From QWPN01 sp044238145 (GTDB taxonomy: Bacteria > Planctomycetota > Planctomycetia > Pirellulales > UBA1268): DNA of 64,000 nucleotides. Under the pieces are notes generated by a model. It was not told the DNA's origin and did not search any database. It saw nothing but the letters and a program-made list of their open reading frames with translations. The position numbers and the translations under genes are program-made. Location: contig JBIIDT010000002.1 of assembly GCA_044238145.1 (NCBI GenBank), forward strand, positions 74,560-138,559. Reading direction: 5' to 3'. Positions 54,773 through 64,000 of the stretch are shown piece after piece (positions within the stretch are counted from its first letter, which is position 1; each line of letters begins with the position of its first letter).

Positions 54773-55322
54773 CGCCGTCCTCCCGTGCATCGCGGTCCCA
54801 GGCTTGTTCTCCACGGTCGATGCGCACGCCGGCATCCACGGCGACGTTCGGACCGGTATGCAGCTGCCGCATCCACCCCGAGAGCAGGACCACGGCGAGC
54901 ATGATCCCGAGGGTCACGGACAGCCACTTGGCCCGATCGTTCCGCATCCACTGCGTGCCCGCACCGCGTCCCACCAGGCCGCTGGCGAAATAGAAGGCCA
55001 CCATGGCGAGGAGAAACTTGGCCCCGAACAGGGCGTGGTAGCTCGTCTGCCGCATCCAGCCGCCGTCGCCCCAGCCCTCCGCCTTCACGCGGCCGTTGAA
55101 GAGCAGGAAGTTGGCCAGGCCGCTGGCCAAGAGCACCGTGATCGCGCCGATCACCCAGGGCAGCCAGCGGCGGCGAATGGAGTCGTGGATCCGCTCCCGC
55201 GTTCCGGCGTCGAAGTCGCCGAGCGCCGGCAGGAGCCCGAAACGGGCGAAGACGAGGGCGCCCATGGCGACGATCGCGGCCAGGATGTGCGCCCAGCGGA
55301 GCAGGAGCGTGACGGGATCCAT
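54678..55322 (-). CDS. CopD-like integral membrane protein
   Basis: The 214-residue protein has four or five hydrophobic segments: LRWAHILAAIVAMGALVFAR, WVIGAITVLLASGLANFLL, LFGAKFLLAMVAFYFASGL and LSVTLGIMLAVVLLSGW. The His in the first segment (RWAHILA) and others between helices resemble the copper-resistance protein D / cytochrome-b-like fold. The charged C-terminal 50 residues overlap the small coiled-coil gene and may be a real tail or a sign of a frameshift near 54780. Confidence 0.65.
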   Translation of the reverse strand: MDPVTLLLRWAHILAAIVAMGALVFARFGLLPALGDFDAGTRERIHDSIRRRWLPWVIGAITVLLASGLANFLLFNGRVKAEGWGDGGWMRQTSYHALFGAKFLLAMVAFYFASGLVGRGAGTQWMRNDRAKWLSVTLGIMLAVVLLSGWMRQLHTGPNVAVDAGVRIDRGEQAWDRDAREDGDGQEGKEADGSPAAEDREAAAAAGGGEEAAR

Positions 55323-55434
55323 ACGGGAGCCTCCGGTGACGGGCCTCGGACCGGGGCATGGTAGCCGATTTTTTTCGCGGCCCAAGCCGGGTGGATTTGT
55401 CCCGCCGGCCCGCAGCCGCCTACAGTTGGCCGCC

Positions 55435-55926
55435 ATGGACGACGCCGACGACATCGACGCCATCGGCCTGCCCGGCCGCAGCCCGCACGACCGTTGGATG
55501 CGACTGGCGCTCGAGGAGGCCCGGGCGGCCGCGGAAGAGGACGAGGTGCCCGTGGGGGCGATCGTGGTCGCCGGGGGCCGCGTGATCGCCAGTGCCCACA
55601 ACCAGCGCGAGCGGCTCGCGGATCCGACGGCCCACGCCGAGATGATCGCGCTGACCCAGGCGGCGGCCGCGGTCGGCTCCTGGCGGCTGGAGGGCTGCAC
55701 GCTGTACGTCACGCTCGAGCCCTGCCCGATGTGTGCCGGCGCCATCCTGCAGGCCCGGGTGCCGTGGGTGGTGTGGGGCGCGGCCGATCCCAAGGCGGGC
55801 GCCGTCGAATCCCTGTATCGGCTGTTCGAGGATCCGCGGCTCAACCACCGCGTCGACCACGTGGGCCGCGTGCTGGCCGACGAATGCGGCCGGATCCTGA
55901 GCGATTTCTTCCGCGGGAAGCGGTGA
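55435..55926 (+). CDS. tadA: tRNA-specific adenosine deaminase
   Basis: The 163-residue zinc enzyme converts A34 to inosine in tRNA-Arg(ACG). The active site has the HAE motif in DPTAHAEMIAL and PCPMCAGAI with the two zinc cysteines. The ATG at 55435 was chosen for family length; about 20 acidic residues precede the conserved start of the domain. Its stop lies 17 bases before an inverted-repeat element. Confidence 0.94.
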   Translation: MDDADDIDAIGLPGRSPHDRWMRLALEEARAAAEEDEVPVGAIVVAGGRVIASAHNQRERLADPTAHAEMIALTQAAAAVGSWRLEGCTLYVTLEPCPMCAGAILQARVPWVVWGAADPKAGAVESLYRLFEDPRLNHRVDHVGRVLADECGRILSDFFRGKR

Positions 55927-55943
55927 GGTTTCGCGCCCAACCC

Positions 55944-56085
55944 GGCGCGGGGTGGCCCATGCCCCATCGCCGGACGCTCGCTGCGGCCCTCCGGGCCTAC
56001 GCTCTCTCGGAGGCGTCTGCGCTCCGGCATCCTTGCCTCCGCTGGCCGCCTACGCCGGCTCCCGGGGCATGAGGCACCCCGCGCC
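55944..56085. repeat. 142-bp inverted-repeat element between tadA and gltA
   Basis: The first 22 bases (55944-55965) and the last 22 (56064-56085) are inverted repeats matching at 20 positions. About 98 bases lie between them, including inner complementary stretches (for example GCCGGACGC near 55970 and ACGCCGGC near 56052). It contains no open frame and sits exactly between convergent genes. It may be a non-autonomous mobile element or a double terminator. Confidence 0.6.
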
Positions 56086-56125
56086 TGCCGCAATCGGCCG
56101 ACAACACGCCAAGCCGCAGCCCGGC

Positions 56126-57484
<1,359 letters not shown>

Positions 57485-57623
57485 GGGGTCTCTCCGGGTG
57501 CGAAAAGTCCCGGCCGGGCCCAGGGGAAGAGGCCGAGTCGGGGTTCGCGGGCCACTGCGGCGGATTCCGCGGTCGGCAGTGTATCCCTGTCCCGGGACCG
57601 CGGCAACGACGGTGCCGCCCAGC

Positions 57624-59561
57624 CTAGCGACGCTTGATCGGGCCGCCGATCGGTGCCGCCGGTTCGGCGAGGGCCGCGAAGGCGGCGACTTTCACCGCCG
57701 CCGTCGCGTCGTCGTCGAGGATCGTGCCGGTGCCGCGGCCCACGGCGATGCCCGCGCCCGACGCCCCCGAGAGGTTGACGAAGAAGGTCTCGTTCGACTC
57801 GATCGTCGTGTCGTTGCGAACGGCGACCACGACGGTCTTCGTCGTCTCGCCCGGCCTGAACGTCAACGTGCCGCTGGTGGACGCGTAGTCCCACATCTTG
57901 CCGGCCTTCGCCGTGCCGTTCGCCGTGGCGAACTTCACGCTCACCTGGGAAGCGCTCGCGGCGGAGAGGCTGACGGTGAACGTGAAGGTGCCCGCGCTTT
58001 CCAGCGCCGACACCGACGAGATCGAGAGCGTGGCCGCGGGGGGCGGAGGGGGTGGCGGCGGCGGCACCGCGTTCAGGGCGGCCGCGACGTCGAGCCGGCC
58101 CCCGGTCGCCACCTTGCCGGTGAGGGAGCTCGTGGCCCGGGCCGTGCCGAGAATCGCCGAGCGGATCGTGGTCGCCGCGGCGGTCGGGTTGGCGGCGGCG
58201 TAGACCGCCACCGCCCCGGTGACGTGCGGCGTCGCCATCGACGTGCCGCTGTAAGAGCCGTAGGTGCCTCCGGGCAGGGTGGAGACGATTCCCGAGCCGG
58301 GGGCGGCGATGTCGACCGTGGTGGACCCGTAGTTCGAATACGACGCCAGGCCGCCCGAGGAGGTGAGCGCCGCCACCGCGACCACGGCCTCGTAGGCCGC
58401 GGCCTGCGTGCCGGTCGTCCCCTGGAGCGTGGAGTAGTTCGAGGGATAGTTGGCCACCGCGTCGTTGCTGTCGCCGAGGCCGTCGCTGCCGCCGTTGCCC
58501 GCGGCCGCCACGAACAGGATGCCGGCGTTCGCGCCGCGGATGATGGCGCCGTGGAGTGCCGAGGAATAGCCGCCTCCGCCCCAGGAGTTGTTCGAGGCGA
58601 CGAGGTTGATGCCGTGCCGGACCTTGAGGTCGGTCAGGTAGTCGAGGGCCTTGATGGCCGCCGTGGTGGTGCCGCCGGTCGGCCCCAGGAACTTGGTCGA
58701 GATCAGCGTCGTGCTCCAGGCCACGCCCGCCACGCCGATGCCGTTGCCACCGATCCCGGCGATCGTTCCGGCGACGTGCGTGCCGTGGTCGTCCGTGCTC
58801 CCGTCGTACACGGTGTTGTCGTTGGCGTTGAAATCCCATCCGTTGACGTCATCGACGTAGCCGTTGCCGTCGTTGTCGACGCCGTCGCGGGCATCGAAGG
58901 GATTGACCCACACGTTCGAGGCGAGGTCGGGATGGGTGATGTCGAACCCCTCGTCCACGATGCCGACCACGACCGACCGCGAGCCGGTGAAGCCGGCGTC
59001 CCACGCCTTCTCCGCCTGGCTGCCGAAGGCGTTGGTCGTGCCGGCCGGTCCCGACGCGGCCGGGAGGTCGTCCCCGTACATGCCCCACAGGCCGCCCCCG
59101 GCCGCGTAGTACGGATCATCGCTCACCGCCGTTGCCGTCAGGCGCCAGTTTGGTTCGGCGAACACCACGCCCGGCCGGCGGGCGACCGCGGCGATCGCCT
59201 GCTCGACCCCGAGGCCGCGGCCGATCGTGATCCGCTCGAGGACCCCGAGCCCGTTCGCCCGCATGGCGGCGGTCTGGATCGCCTCGGCGGCTCGACCCCG
59301 GACGGCGTCGCGGGCAGCGGCGCGGGTCGCGGCCGACGCGGCGGATTGGAATTGCACGAGGATCTCGCCGTCGACGAACGCCGCGGCGAGCACCCGGCGA
59401 TCCTCCAGCCCTTCGATGCCGATCCGGCTCACGGCACCGGCCCGCGCGGCTCGTGTCTTCGCCCCCGGTCGCTGGCCTTCGTGCCGGAATCGTGTGATGG
59501 CCCCCGATGCTCCGTCTGTCGCCGTGGATATGCCCCTGCCACCCGACAGTGTAACCGGCAT
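57624..59561 (-). CDS. Exported subtilisin-family protease with Calx-beta domain
   Basis: The 645-residue protein has the catalytic triad Asp203 (GIVDEGFDITHPD), His259 (DDHGTHVAGT) and Ser441 (GTSMATPHVTG). An N-terminal pro-region contains an inhibitor-like part (EILVQFQSA to FAEPNW). The segment GLEDRRVLAAAF near residue 55 is the LE-x-RR-x-L motif that marks exported planctomycete proteins. A run of nine prolines leads to a Calx-beta domain (about 530-620). It is probably secreted or surface-bound, with calcium binding by the Asp-rich loop RDGVDNDGNGYVDD. The start at 59561 is uncertain by some 30 residues. Confidence 0.88.
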   Translation of the reverse strand: MPVTLSGGRGISTATDGASGAITRFRHEGQRPGAKTRAARAGAVSRIGIEGLEDRRVLAAAFVDGEILVQFQSAASAATRAAARDAVRGRAAEAIQTAAMRANGLGVLERITIGRGLGVEQAIAAVARRPGVVFAEPNWRLTATAVSDDPYYAAGGGLWGMYGDDLPAASGPAGTTNAFGSQAEKAWDAGFTGSRSVVVGIVDEGFDITHPDLASNVWVNPFDARDGVDNDGNGYVDDVNGWDFNANDNTVYDGSTDDHGTHVAGTIAGIGGNGIGVAGVAWSTTLISTKFLGPTGGTTTAAIKALDYLTDLKVRHGINLVASNNSWGGGGYSSALHGAIIRGANAGILFVAAAGNGGSDGLGDSNDAVANYPSNYSTLQGTTGTQAAAYEAVVAVAALTSSGGLASYSNYGSTTVDIAAPGSGIVSTLPGGTYGSYSGTSMATPHVTGAVAVYAAANPTAAATTIRSAILGTARATSSLTGKVATGGRLDVAAALNAVPPPPPPPPPAATLSISSVSALESAGTFTFTVSLSAASASQVSVKFATANGTAKAGKMWDYASTSGTLTFRPGETTKTVVVAVRNDTTIESNETFFVNLSGASGAGIAVGRGTGTILDDDATAAVKVAAFAALAEPAAPIGGPIKRR

Positions 59562-59640
59562 CACCGGCGGCTGGACAGCATCTACGCGGCCCGACCACGA
59601 ACGGTGCGCCGACCGAAAACCCCCCGTGGACAACGCGAAT

Positions 59641-61053
59641 TCAACGCGTCGTCGTGGGCCGGCTGGCGGTGAGCGGCTGACCGGGGCCGGAGCCGCCGGC
59701 ATCGAACACGCTCCACACGGGCGTCCGATCGCGGAGCTTCCGCAGATAGTCTTCGGTCACCTTCCGCTGCCGCTCCGCGACGAGCGTCTGCCGGATGCCG
59801 ACCTGCGCCTCGAGGAAGGGCGTGCGGCCCGCCTCCTTCCGCTCCAGCACGCGGACGATGTGCAGCGCGCCCAGGTCGTTGATGTTGGGCGAGGCCTCGT
59901 CCACGAGGATCGCGCTCAGTTGGCCGACCGGCAGCGAGAAGATCGCCTCGTCGAGCTTCTTCGAGGCCAGGCTGCCCTGGCTCGTCCAGTCGAAGGCGCC
60001 GCCCTGGGAGGCGGTCGGTCCCTCCGACTTCGCCCGCGCCACGTCGGCCAGCGGCTTGCCCGCCAGCACCTCGTTGCCCATCTCGGCGAGGATGTCCCAG
60101 GCCTGCTTGCGCGAGCGGCCGGGCTTGATCTTCACGGTCAGCGCCTCGAACCGGGCCTGGGCCGGAAACTCGTAGTCGACGAGGTGGTTCTGGTAGTAGG
60201 CGATCATGTCGGCGTGGGCGATCTCGTCTTCGTTCTTCGTGTTCTTCCGCTGCCACTCCTGGGCCAGGCCGCGCTCGAAGAACATCTTCCGCATCCGGTC
60301 GAGCGACTGGCCCTTGGCCCGCAGCTGCTGCTCGTACTCCAGCGAGTTGGCGGCGCCGGCCTCCTGCATCAGCTTGGGCAGAAACTGCTCGTCGAAGGCC
60401 CGGTCCACGTTTTTGCGGATCTCGGGGATCTTGTCCTCGGGGATCTCCCGCAGCGCGTCGACGTAGACGAGCAGCGTCTCGACGTGCTGCGGCAGCACCT
60501 GCTGGCAGATCGCGAGCTTGAGCTTCCGCAGGTCCTCGGGCGGCATGCCGGGCCCGACCTGCTCGATGTATTCGAGCGCCTTGGGCGTGAGCAGGTCGCT
60601 CTCGAGGACGACCTCGGAGCCCACGCGGGCCACGACCATCGCCATCTCGAGCGACTGGGCCTGGGCCACCGGGTCGGCGGCGGATGGCTCTTCGTGGGAC
60701 GCCCGCACCACGCCGCCGGCCGATGGGTCACCTGCCGCCACCGCCTTGGCCACCTCGGCCGCGATCAGTTCCCGGACGGGCTCGAGCGGCGCACCGGGCT
60801 TCTCGCGGATGCTCGAGAGCACGTGGTTGTCGAGCGGCTTGGAGTCGGCCGGCCAGCCCGCCGGCCGCGACACCGCCTTTGGCACGTGGGGCGCGACGCC
60901 CGGGCCGACCGCGGCCCGCGGGTTCGCCGCGGCCGCCGCGGCCGGGGAGAGCGGATCGGCGATCTCGGGTGGTTCCTGGGCCGCCGCGATCCCGGCCGAG
61001 GCCAGCAGGCATGCGGCGAGCAGGTGCGAGCGGCGGTGGCGGGGCGTTGGCAT
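59641..61053 (-). CDS. Parvulin-type peptidyl-prolyl isomerase (SurA/PpiC-like)
   Basis: The 470-residue protein has a signal peptide (HLLAACLLASAGIAAAQ), a helical SurA-like N-terminal region (about residues 150-320, VARVGSEVVLESDLLTPKAL), and a C-terminal parvulin domain in which RSKSEGPTASQGGAFDW-like AKSEGPTASQGGAFDW and IFSLPVGQLSAILVDEA are diagnostic. It would act as a periplasmic chaperone for outer-membrane or exported proteins. A Pro/Ala-rich stretch follows the signal peptide. It starts just after the chemotaxis cluster. Confidence 0.87.
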   Translation of the reverse strand: MPTPRHRRSHLLAACLLASAGIAAAQEPPEIADPLSPAAAAAANPRAAVGPGVAPHVPKAVSRPAGWPADSKPLDNHVLSSIREKPGAPLEPVRELIAAEVAKAVAAGDPSAGGVVRASHEEPSAADPVAQAQSLEMAMVVARVGSEVVLESDLLTPKALEYIEQVGPGMPPEDLRKLKLAICQQVLPQHVETLLVYVDALREIPEDKIPEIRKNVDRAFDEQFLPKLMQEAGAANSLEYEQQLRAKGQSLDRMRKMFFERGLAQEWQRKNTKNEDEIAHADMIAYYQNHLVDYEFPAQARFEALTVKIKPGRSRKQAWDILAEMGNEVLAGKPLADVARAKSEGPTASQGGAFDWTSQGSLASKKLDEAIFSLPVGQLSAILVDEASPNINDLGALHIVRVLERKEAGRTPFLEAQVGIRQTLVAERQRKVTEDYLRKLRDRTPVWSVFDAGGSGPGQPLTASRPTTTR

Positions 61054-61213
61054 CACGGCCTGGCGCGGTCCGGGGGCCTGCGGAGGGGGCGGGACTATAG
61101 GAGCGGCCCGGCGGCGGCCGCAAGGCCGGCCGGCGGGCGGAACCGCCCGGCAAACCGCGGAATCCGCGGCGTCATGGGCTGCCCGGAGGATCAAGGCCGT
61201 TCGGGACGGCGTC

Positions 61214-62362
61214 TCACCCGGGCAGCATCGCCCGGTTCGCCACGGCCTGGACGATGGCCTCGGCGATCCGCGGCAGGGGGAGGACCTGCTCGACCGCATG
61301 CATCTCGATCGCGGCCCGCGGCATGCCGAAGACCACGGACGTCGCCTCGTCCTGGGCGATCGTCACGCCACCCGCCCGGAGGATCGCCTGCATGCCCATC
61401 GCGCCGTCGCTTCCCATGCCGGTGAGCAGCGCCGCCACGACCCGGGGCCCCGCCGCCTCCGCCGCGGAGCGGAACAGCACGTCGACCGCGGGCCGGCAGT
61501 GGTGCACGGGCGGCGTCTCCAGCAGCCGCGCCCGATACCCCCCGCCCTGTCGGACCACCACCAGATGACGGTCTCCCGGCGCGATCACGCACAGCCCGCG
61601 GCGGAGTTCCATCCCCTCTTCGGCCTCGCGCACCTCGTAGCCGCAGAGGGTGTCGAGCCGCTGGGCCACGACCCGGGAAAAGTAGGCGGAGATGTGCTGC
61701 ACCACCGCGACCGGCGGCAGATCGGCGGGCAACCGCGGCAGGATCGTGCGCAGGGCCTCGACGCCCCCGGTCGAGGCGCCGAGCACCACGAGCTGGCGGG
61801 GATCGACCGTGCCCACCGCCGGCAGCGGCGCGGCCGTGGACCGGCCGGCTTCCGCGGCCGGCGCGACGGCCCGGGCCGGGGGGCGGTCGGCCGCCGTCTC
61901 GAGCGGCAGTTCGGGCGATCGCGTTACGGCTCGTGGCCGCCGGTCGAACCGCGTGCAGGCCGCCGCGGCCTTCACATGGTAGGCGAGCCGCGCCCCGAGG
62001 CCGCCGATCGACATCGTGCCGTCGGGCTTGGCGAGGACGTCGACGGCGCCGGCGTCGAGCGCGTCGAGCGCCGCCTGCGAGCCGGCCTGGGCCAGCGAAC
62101 TGACGACCACGACCGGCAGCGGATGGTGCTCCATGAGGATCCGCAGGAACGTGAGGCCGTCCATGCGGGGCATCTCGATGTCGAGCGTCAGCACGTCGGG
62201 GTCGAGCTTCAGGATCTTCTCCCGGGCGACGTAGGGATCACAGGCCGAGCCGACGACCTCGATCTCCGGGTCGAGGGCCAGCGCGTCGGTGATCGCCTTG
62301 CGGACCAGCGCCGAATCGTCGACGACGAGGACGCGAATGCGGGACGGATGTGACTGGTTCAT
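61214..62362 (-). CDS. cheB: Chemotaxis protein-glutamate methylesterase CheB
   Basis: The 382-residue enzyme demethylates chemoreceptors. The receiver domain has VLVVDDSALVRKAI and LTLDIEMPRMDG with the phospho-acceptor Asp, then a Pro/Ala linker, then the methylesterase with Ser in GASTGGVEAL, His in QHISAYFS, and Asp in LTGMGSDGAMGM. It follows cheR by 28 bases. Confidence 0.95.
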   Translation of the reverse strand: MNQSHPSRIRVLVVDDSALVRKAITDALALDPEIEVVGSACDPYVAREKILKLDPDVLTLDIEMPRMDGLTFLRILMEHHPLPVVVVSSLAQAGSQAALDALDAGAVDVLAKPDGTMSIGGLGARLAYHVKAAAACTRFDRRPRAVTRSPELPLETAADRPPARAVAPAAEAGRSTAAPLPAVGTVDPRQLVVLGASTGGVEALRTILPRLPADLPPVAVVQHISAYFSRVVAQRLDTLCGYEVREAEEGMELRRGLCVIAPGDRHLVVVRQGGGYRARLLETPPVHHCRPAVDVLFRSAAEAAGPRVVAALLTGMGSDGAMGMQAILRAGGVTIAQDEATSVVFGMPRAAIEMHAVEQVLPLPRIAEAIVQAVANRAMLPG

Positions 62363-62390
62363 CGGTGTCGTGCCGCCACGGTGCGCTCGT

Positions 62391-63236
62391 TCATTCCGGC
62401 CGCAGGTAGACGCTCGGCCACGCCGTCCGCAGGCCGTGCCGGAGGCCGAGGAGGCTCTCCGCATGGCCCACGAAGAGCGCGCCGCCGGGAGCCAGCATGG
62501 CCACCAGCCGGTCGAGCAACTCCTGCCGCGAGGGTTGGTCGAAGTAGATCATCACGTTGCGGCAGAAGATCACGTCGAGCCCCGCGGGCAGCGGGTAGTC
62601 GGGCTGGAAGAGGTTGACGTGCTGCACGTGCACGAACCGCCGCAGTTCCGGCCGGACGCGGTAGAAGCCCTCGCGCTGGCCGAAGCCGCGGAGGAAATAC
62701 CGCCGCAGCAGCTGCTCGTCGGGCACCGCCACCTTCTCGGCCTCGTAGATTCCCGACCGGCAGCGATCGAGCATGCGGCGGGAGATGTCGGAGGCATGCA
62801 CCTGCCAGGTGACGTGCGGCCGCCGCCGGGCGAACTCCGCGAGCACGATCGCCAGCGTGTAGGGCTCCTCGCCCGAAGACGAGGCGGCCGACCAGAACTG
62901 CAGCGGCCGGCCGGTGGGCCCGCGCCGGTCGGCGAGTCGGGGCAGCACGCGGTCGGCGAGGATCGAGAAGTGCTCGGCCTCGCGGAAGAAATGGGTGTGG
63001 TTGGTGGCGACCAGGTCGATCAGGCTGCCCACCTCCTCCTCGCCCTGCGGCGACTCGAGCAGCCGGCAGTAGTCCTCGTAGCCGGCGAGGCCGAGATCCC
63101 GCAGCCGCTGTCCCAGCCGGCCGGCCAGCAGCGCCTGCCGATCGGGCCCGAGTTGGATGCGGCTCCGCCGGTGCACCAGGTTCGCGAGGAACGCGTAGGC
63201 CTGCGGCGACAGCGGTTGCTCCGACGGGATCGCCAT
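62391..63236 (-). CDS. cheR: Chemotaxis protein methyltransferase CheR
   Basis: The 281-residue enzyme methylates receptor glutamates with S-adenosylmethionine. The N-terminal helical domain (LSPQAYAFLANLVHRRSRI) precedes the methyltransferase fold with VATNHTHFFREAEHF, WSAASSSGEEPYTLAI and CRNVMIYFDQPSRQELL. The start lies 32 bases after the stop of the receptor gene, so receptor, cheR and cheB form one operon. Confidence 0.95.
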   Translation of the reverse strand: MAIPSEQPLSPQAYAFLANLVHRRSRIQLGPDRQALLAGRLGQRLRDLGLAGYEDYCRLLESPQGEEEVGSLIDLVATNHTHFFREAEHFSILADRVLPRLADRRGPTGRPLQFWSAASSSGEEPYTLAIVLAEFARRRPHVTWQVHASDISRRMLDRCRSGIYEAEKVAVPDEQLLRRYFLRGFGQREGFYRVRPELRRFVHVQHVNLFQPDYPLPAGLDVIFCRNVMIYFDQPSRQELLDRLVAMLAPGGALFVGHAESLLGLRHGLRTAWPSVYLRPE

Positions 63237-63268
63237 GCGGGTTCCACCCTCTCCCGACAGTCACGACG

Positions 63269-64000
63269 TCAAAACGCCTTGAAGTGCCGATCTTCGTGAT
63301 CCGGGGCCACGTCGGCGGCGGCCGCCTCCCGCGGCATCGGAATGCGTTGCGGCAGCGCGGCACGGCCGCCGCCGGCGCCGATGGTGCACGCCGCGGTGCC
63401 GGCCGGCAGGCGACGGGCGGGGGGAGACTCGGCCGCGACGGCGCCGCCCCCCGCTGCGGCCTGCCGAACCGCCCTGCGGCCCGCCAGCCCCCGGAGCACC
63501 TCGACCGTCGACTGCAGCGACAGCGACTGCGACTTCAGCTCCTCCGCGGCTCCCGCGCTCTGTTCGGCGTTGGCGGAGTTGCCTTGCGTGACCTGGTCCA
63601 TCTGCGCCATGGCCATGCCCACCTGGCGGATGCCCTGCGCCTGCTCCTTGGCCGCGGTGGCGATCTCGGCCACGAGCCCGTCGGCGGCCGCCACGGTGCG
63701 GACGATGTCGCCGAGCGATTCGCCCAGCCGTCCGCAGCTCGTCGAGCCGCGGCGGCTGTTGGCGATCGCCGCCTCGATCTTGCCCGCCGTCTCCTTCGCG
63801 GCGGCGGCACTGCGCTGGGCGAGGGCCCGCACCTCGTCGGCCACCACCGCGAACCCGGCGCCCGCCTCGCCGGCCCGCGCCGCCTCGACGGCCGCGTTGA
63901 GGGCGAGGATGTTGGTCTGGAAGGCGATCTCGTCGATGTCCTTGACGATCTTCGCCACCTCGGCGCTCGACGCCTCGATGGCCCGCATGGCGTCGTTCAT
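63269..64000 (-). CDS. Methyl-accepting chemotaxis protein, C-terminal part (cut by the window edge)
   Basis: The 243 residues in the window contain the receptor signalling tip IAFQTNILALNAAVEAARAG and FAVVADEVRALAQRSA, then the descending coiled-coil helix (SVGE-like repeats with EQAQGIRQVG). After the coiled coil comes a Gly/Ala-rich tail of about 70 residues ending in HFKAF, which fits the xFxxF pentapeptide that tethers CheR and CheB in some receptors. The N-terminal sensor lies beyond base 64000, so ligand specificity is unknown. Confidence 0.9.
   Translation of the reverse strand: MNDAMRAIEASSAEVAKIVKDIDEIAFQTNILALNAAVEAARAGEAGAGFAVVADEVRALAQRSAAAAKETAGKIEAAIANSRRGSTSCGRLGESLGDIVRTVAAADGLVAEIATAAKEQAQGIRQVGMAMAQMDQVTQGNSANAEQSAGAAEELKSQSLSLQSTVEVLRGLAGRRAVRQAAAGGGAVAAESPPARRLPAGTAACTIGAGGGRAALPQRIPMPREAAAADVAPDHEDRHFKAF

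Overview
The window is a high-GC, gene-dense stretch of a planctomycete chromosome, probably from the Pirellulales or a close relative. Several lineage markers support this. There is a PSD1-type cytochrome c/DUF1549/DUF1553 gene paired with a DUF1501 gene, and a giant cysteine-rich YTV repeat protein. There are three PEP-CTERM proteins, a DUF1559 pilin-like protein, an LE-x-RR-x-L type N-terminus on an exported subtilase, and a small basic protein shared by Planctomycetes, Verrucomicrobia and Chlamydiae. The annotation comes from reading the sequence and recognising families; no database search was run.

Layout. 1-11.6 kb: a scramblase-like gene, the PSD1/DUF1501 pair, a prolyl oligopeptidase, proA, a Tat-exported sugar-phosphate isomerase-like gene and folP. 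11.8-22.8 kb: a long minus-strand run read purA, uppS, cdsA, phoH, pgpH, ybeY, corC-like, recO, a BamD-like TPR lipoprotein and an LptE-like lipoprotein, then folP. It joins isoprenoid and phospholipid precursors, outer-membrane assembly, RNA maturation, cyclic-di-AMP turnover and recombination repair. 22.9-32.3 kb: an RluA-type pseudouridine synthase, a DUF1559/PEP-CTERM pair, tRNA-Gln, a PEP-CTERM gene split by an in-frame TAG, the redox repressor rex, the YTV protein, a spermidine-synthase-like gene and another PEP-CTERM gene. 32.5-38.6 kb: a sulfotransferase, clpS, serS, a dgoK-like kinase, a four-domain S1 protein, tRNA-Leu and a DUF6580-like membrane protein.

38.8-45.6 kb is the most distinctive metabolic unit: a fadJ-like gene, a thiolase, and a single 1147-residue protein that fuses an acyl-CoA synthetase to an acyl-CoA dehydrogenase. 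Together these three polypeptides would cover activation and all four chemical steps of beta-oxidation. 45.6-55.9 kb carries sppA, a second isomerase-like gene, a large TPR protein, hemY/hemG-type protoporphyrinogen oxidase, the small basic protein, a protein kinase, a phytanoyl-CoA-dioxygenase-like gene divergent from an AraC regulator, a membrane protein and tadA. 55.9-64 kb carries gltA, an exported subtilase with a Calx-beta domain, a parvulin-like PPIase, and cheB, cheR and the end of a chemoreceptor gene cut by the window edge.

Non-coding structure is also informative. Two 73-bp hairpin elements flank folP and differ only at two complementary triplets. A second bipartite element occurs once upstream of the oligopeptidase gene and once upstream of the S1 gene. 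A 142-bp inverted-repeat element lies between tadA and gltA. A strong intrinsic terminator follows the YTV gene. No gap between genes exceeds about 300 bases. No CRISPR array, insertion sequence, prophage or defence island was found.
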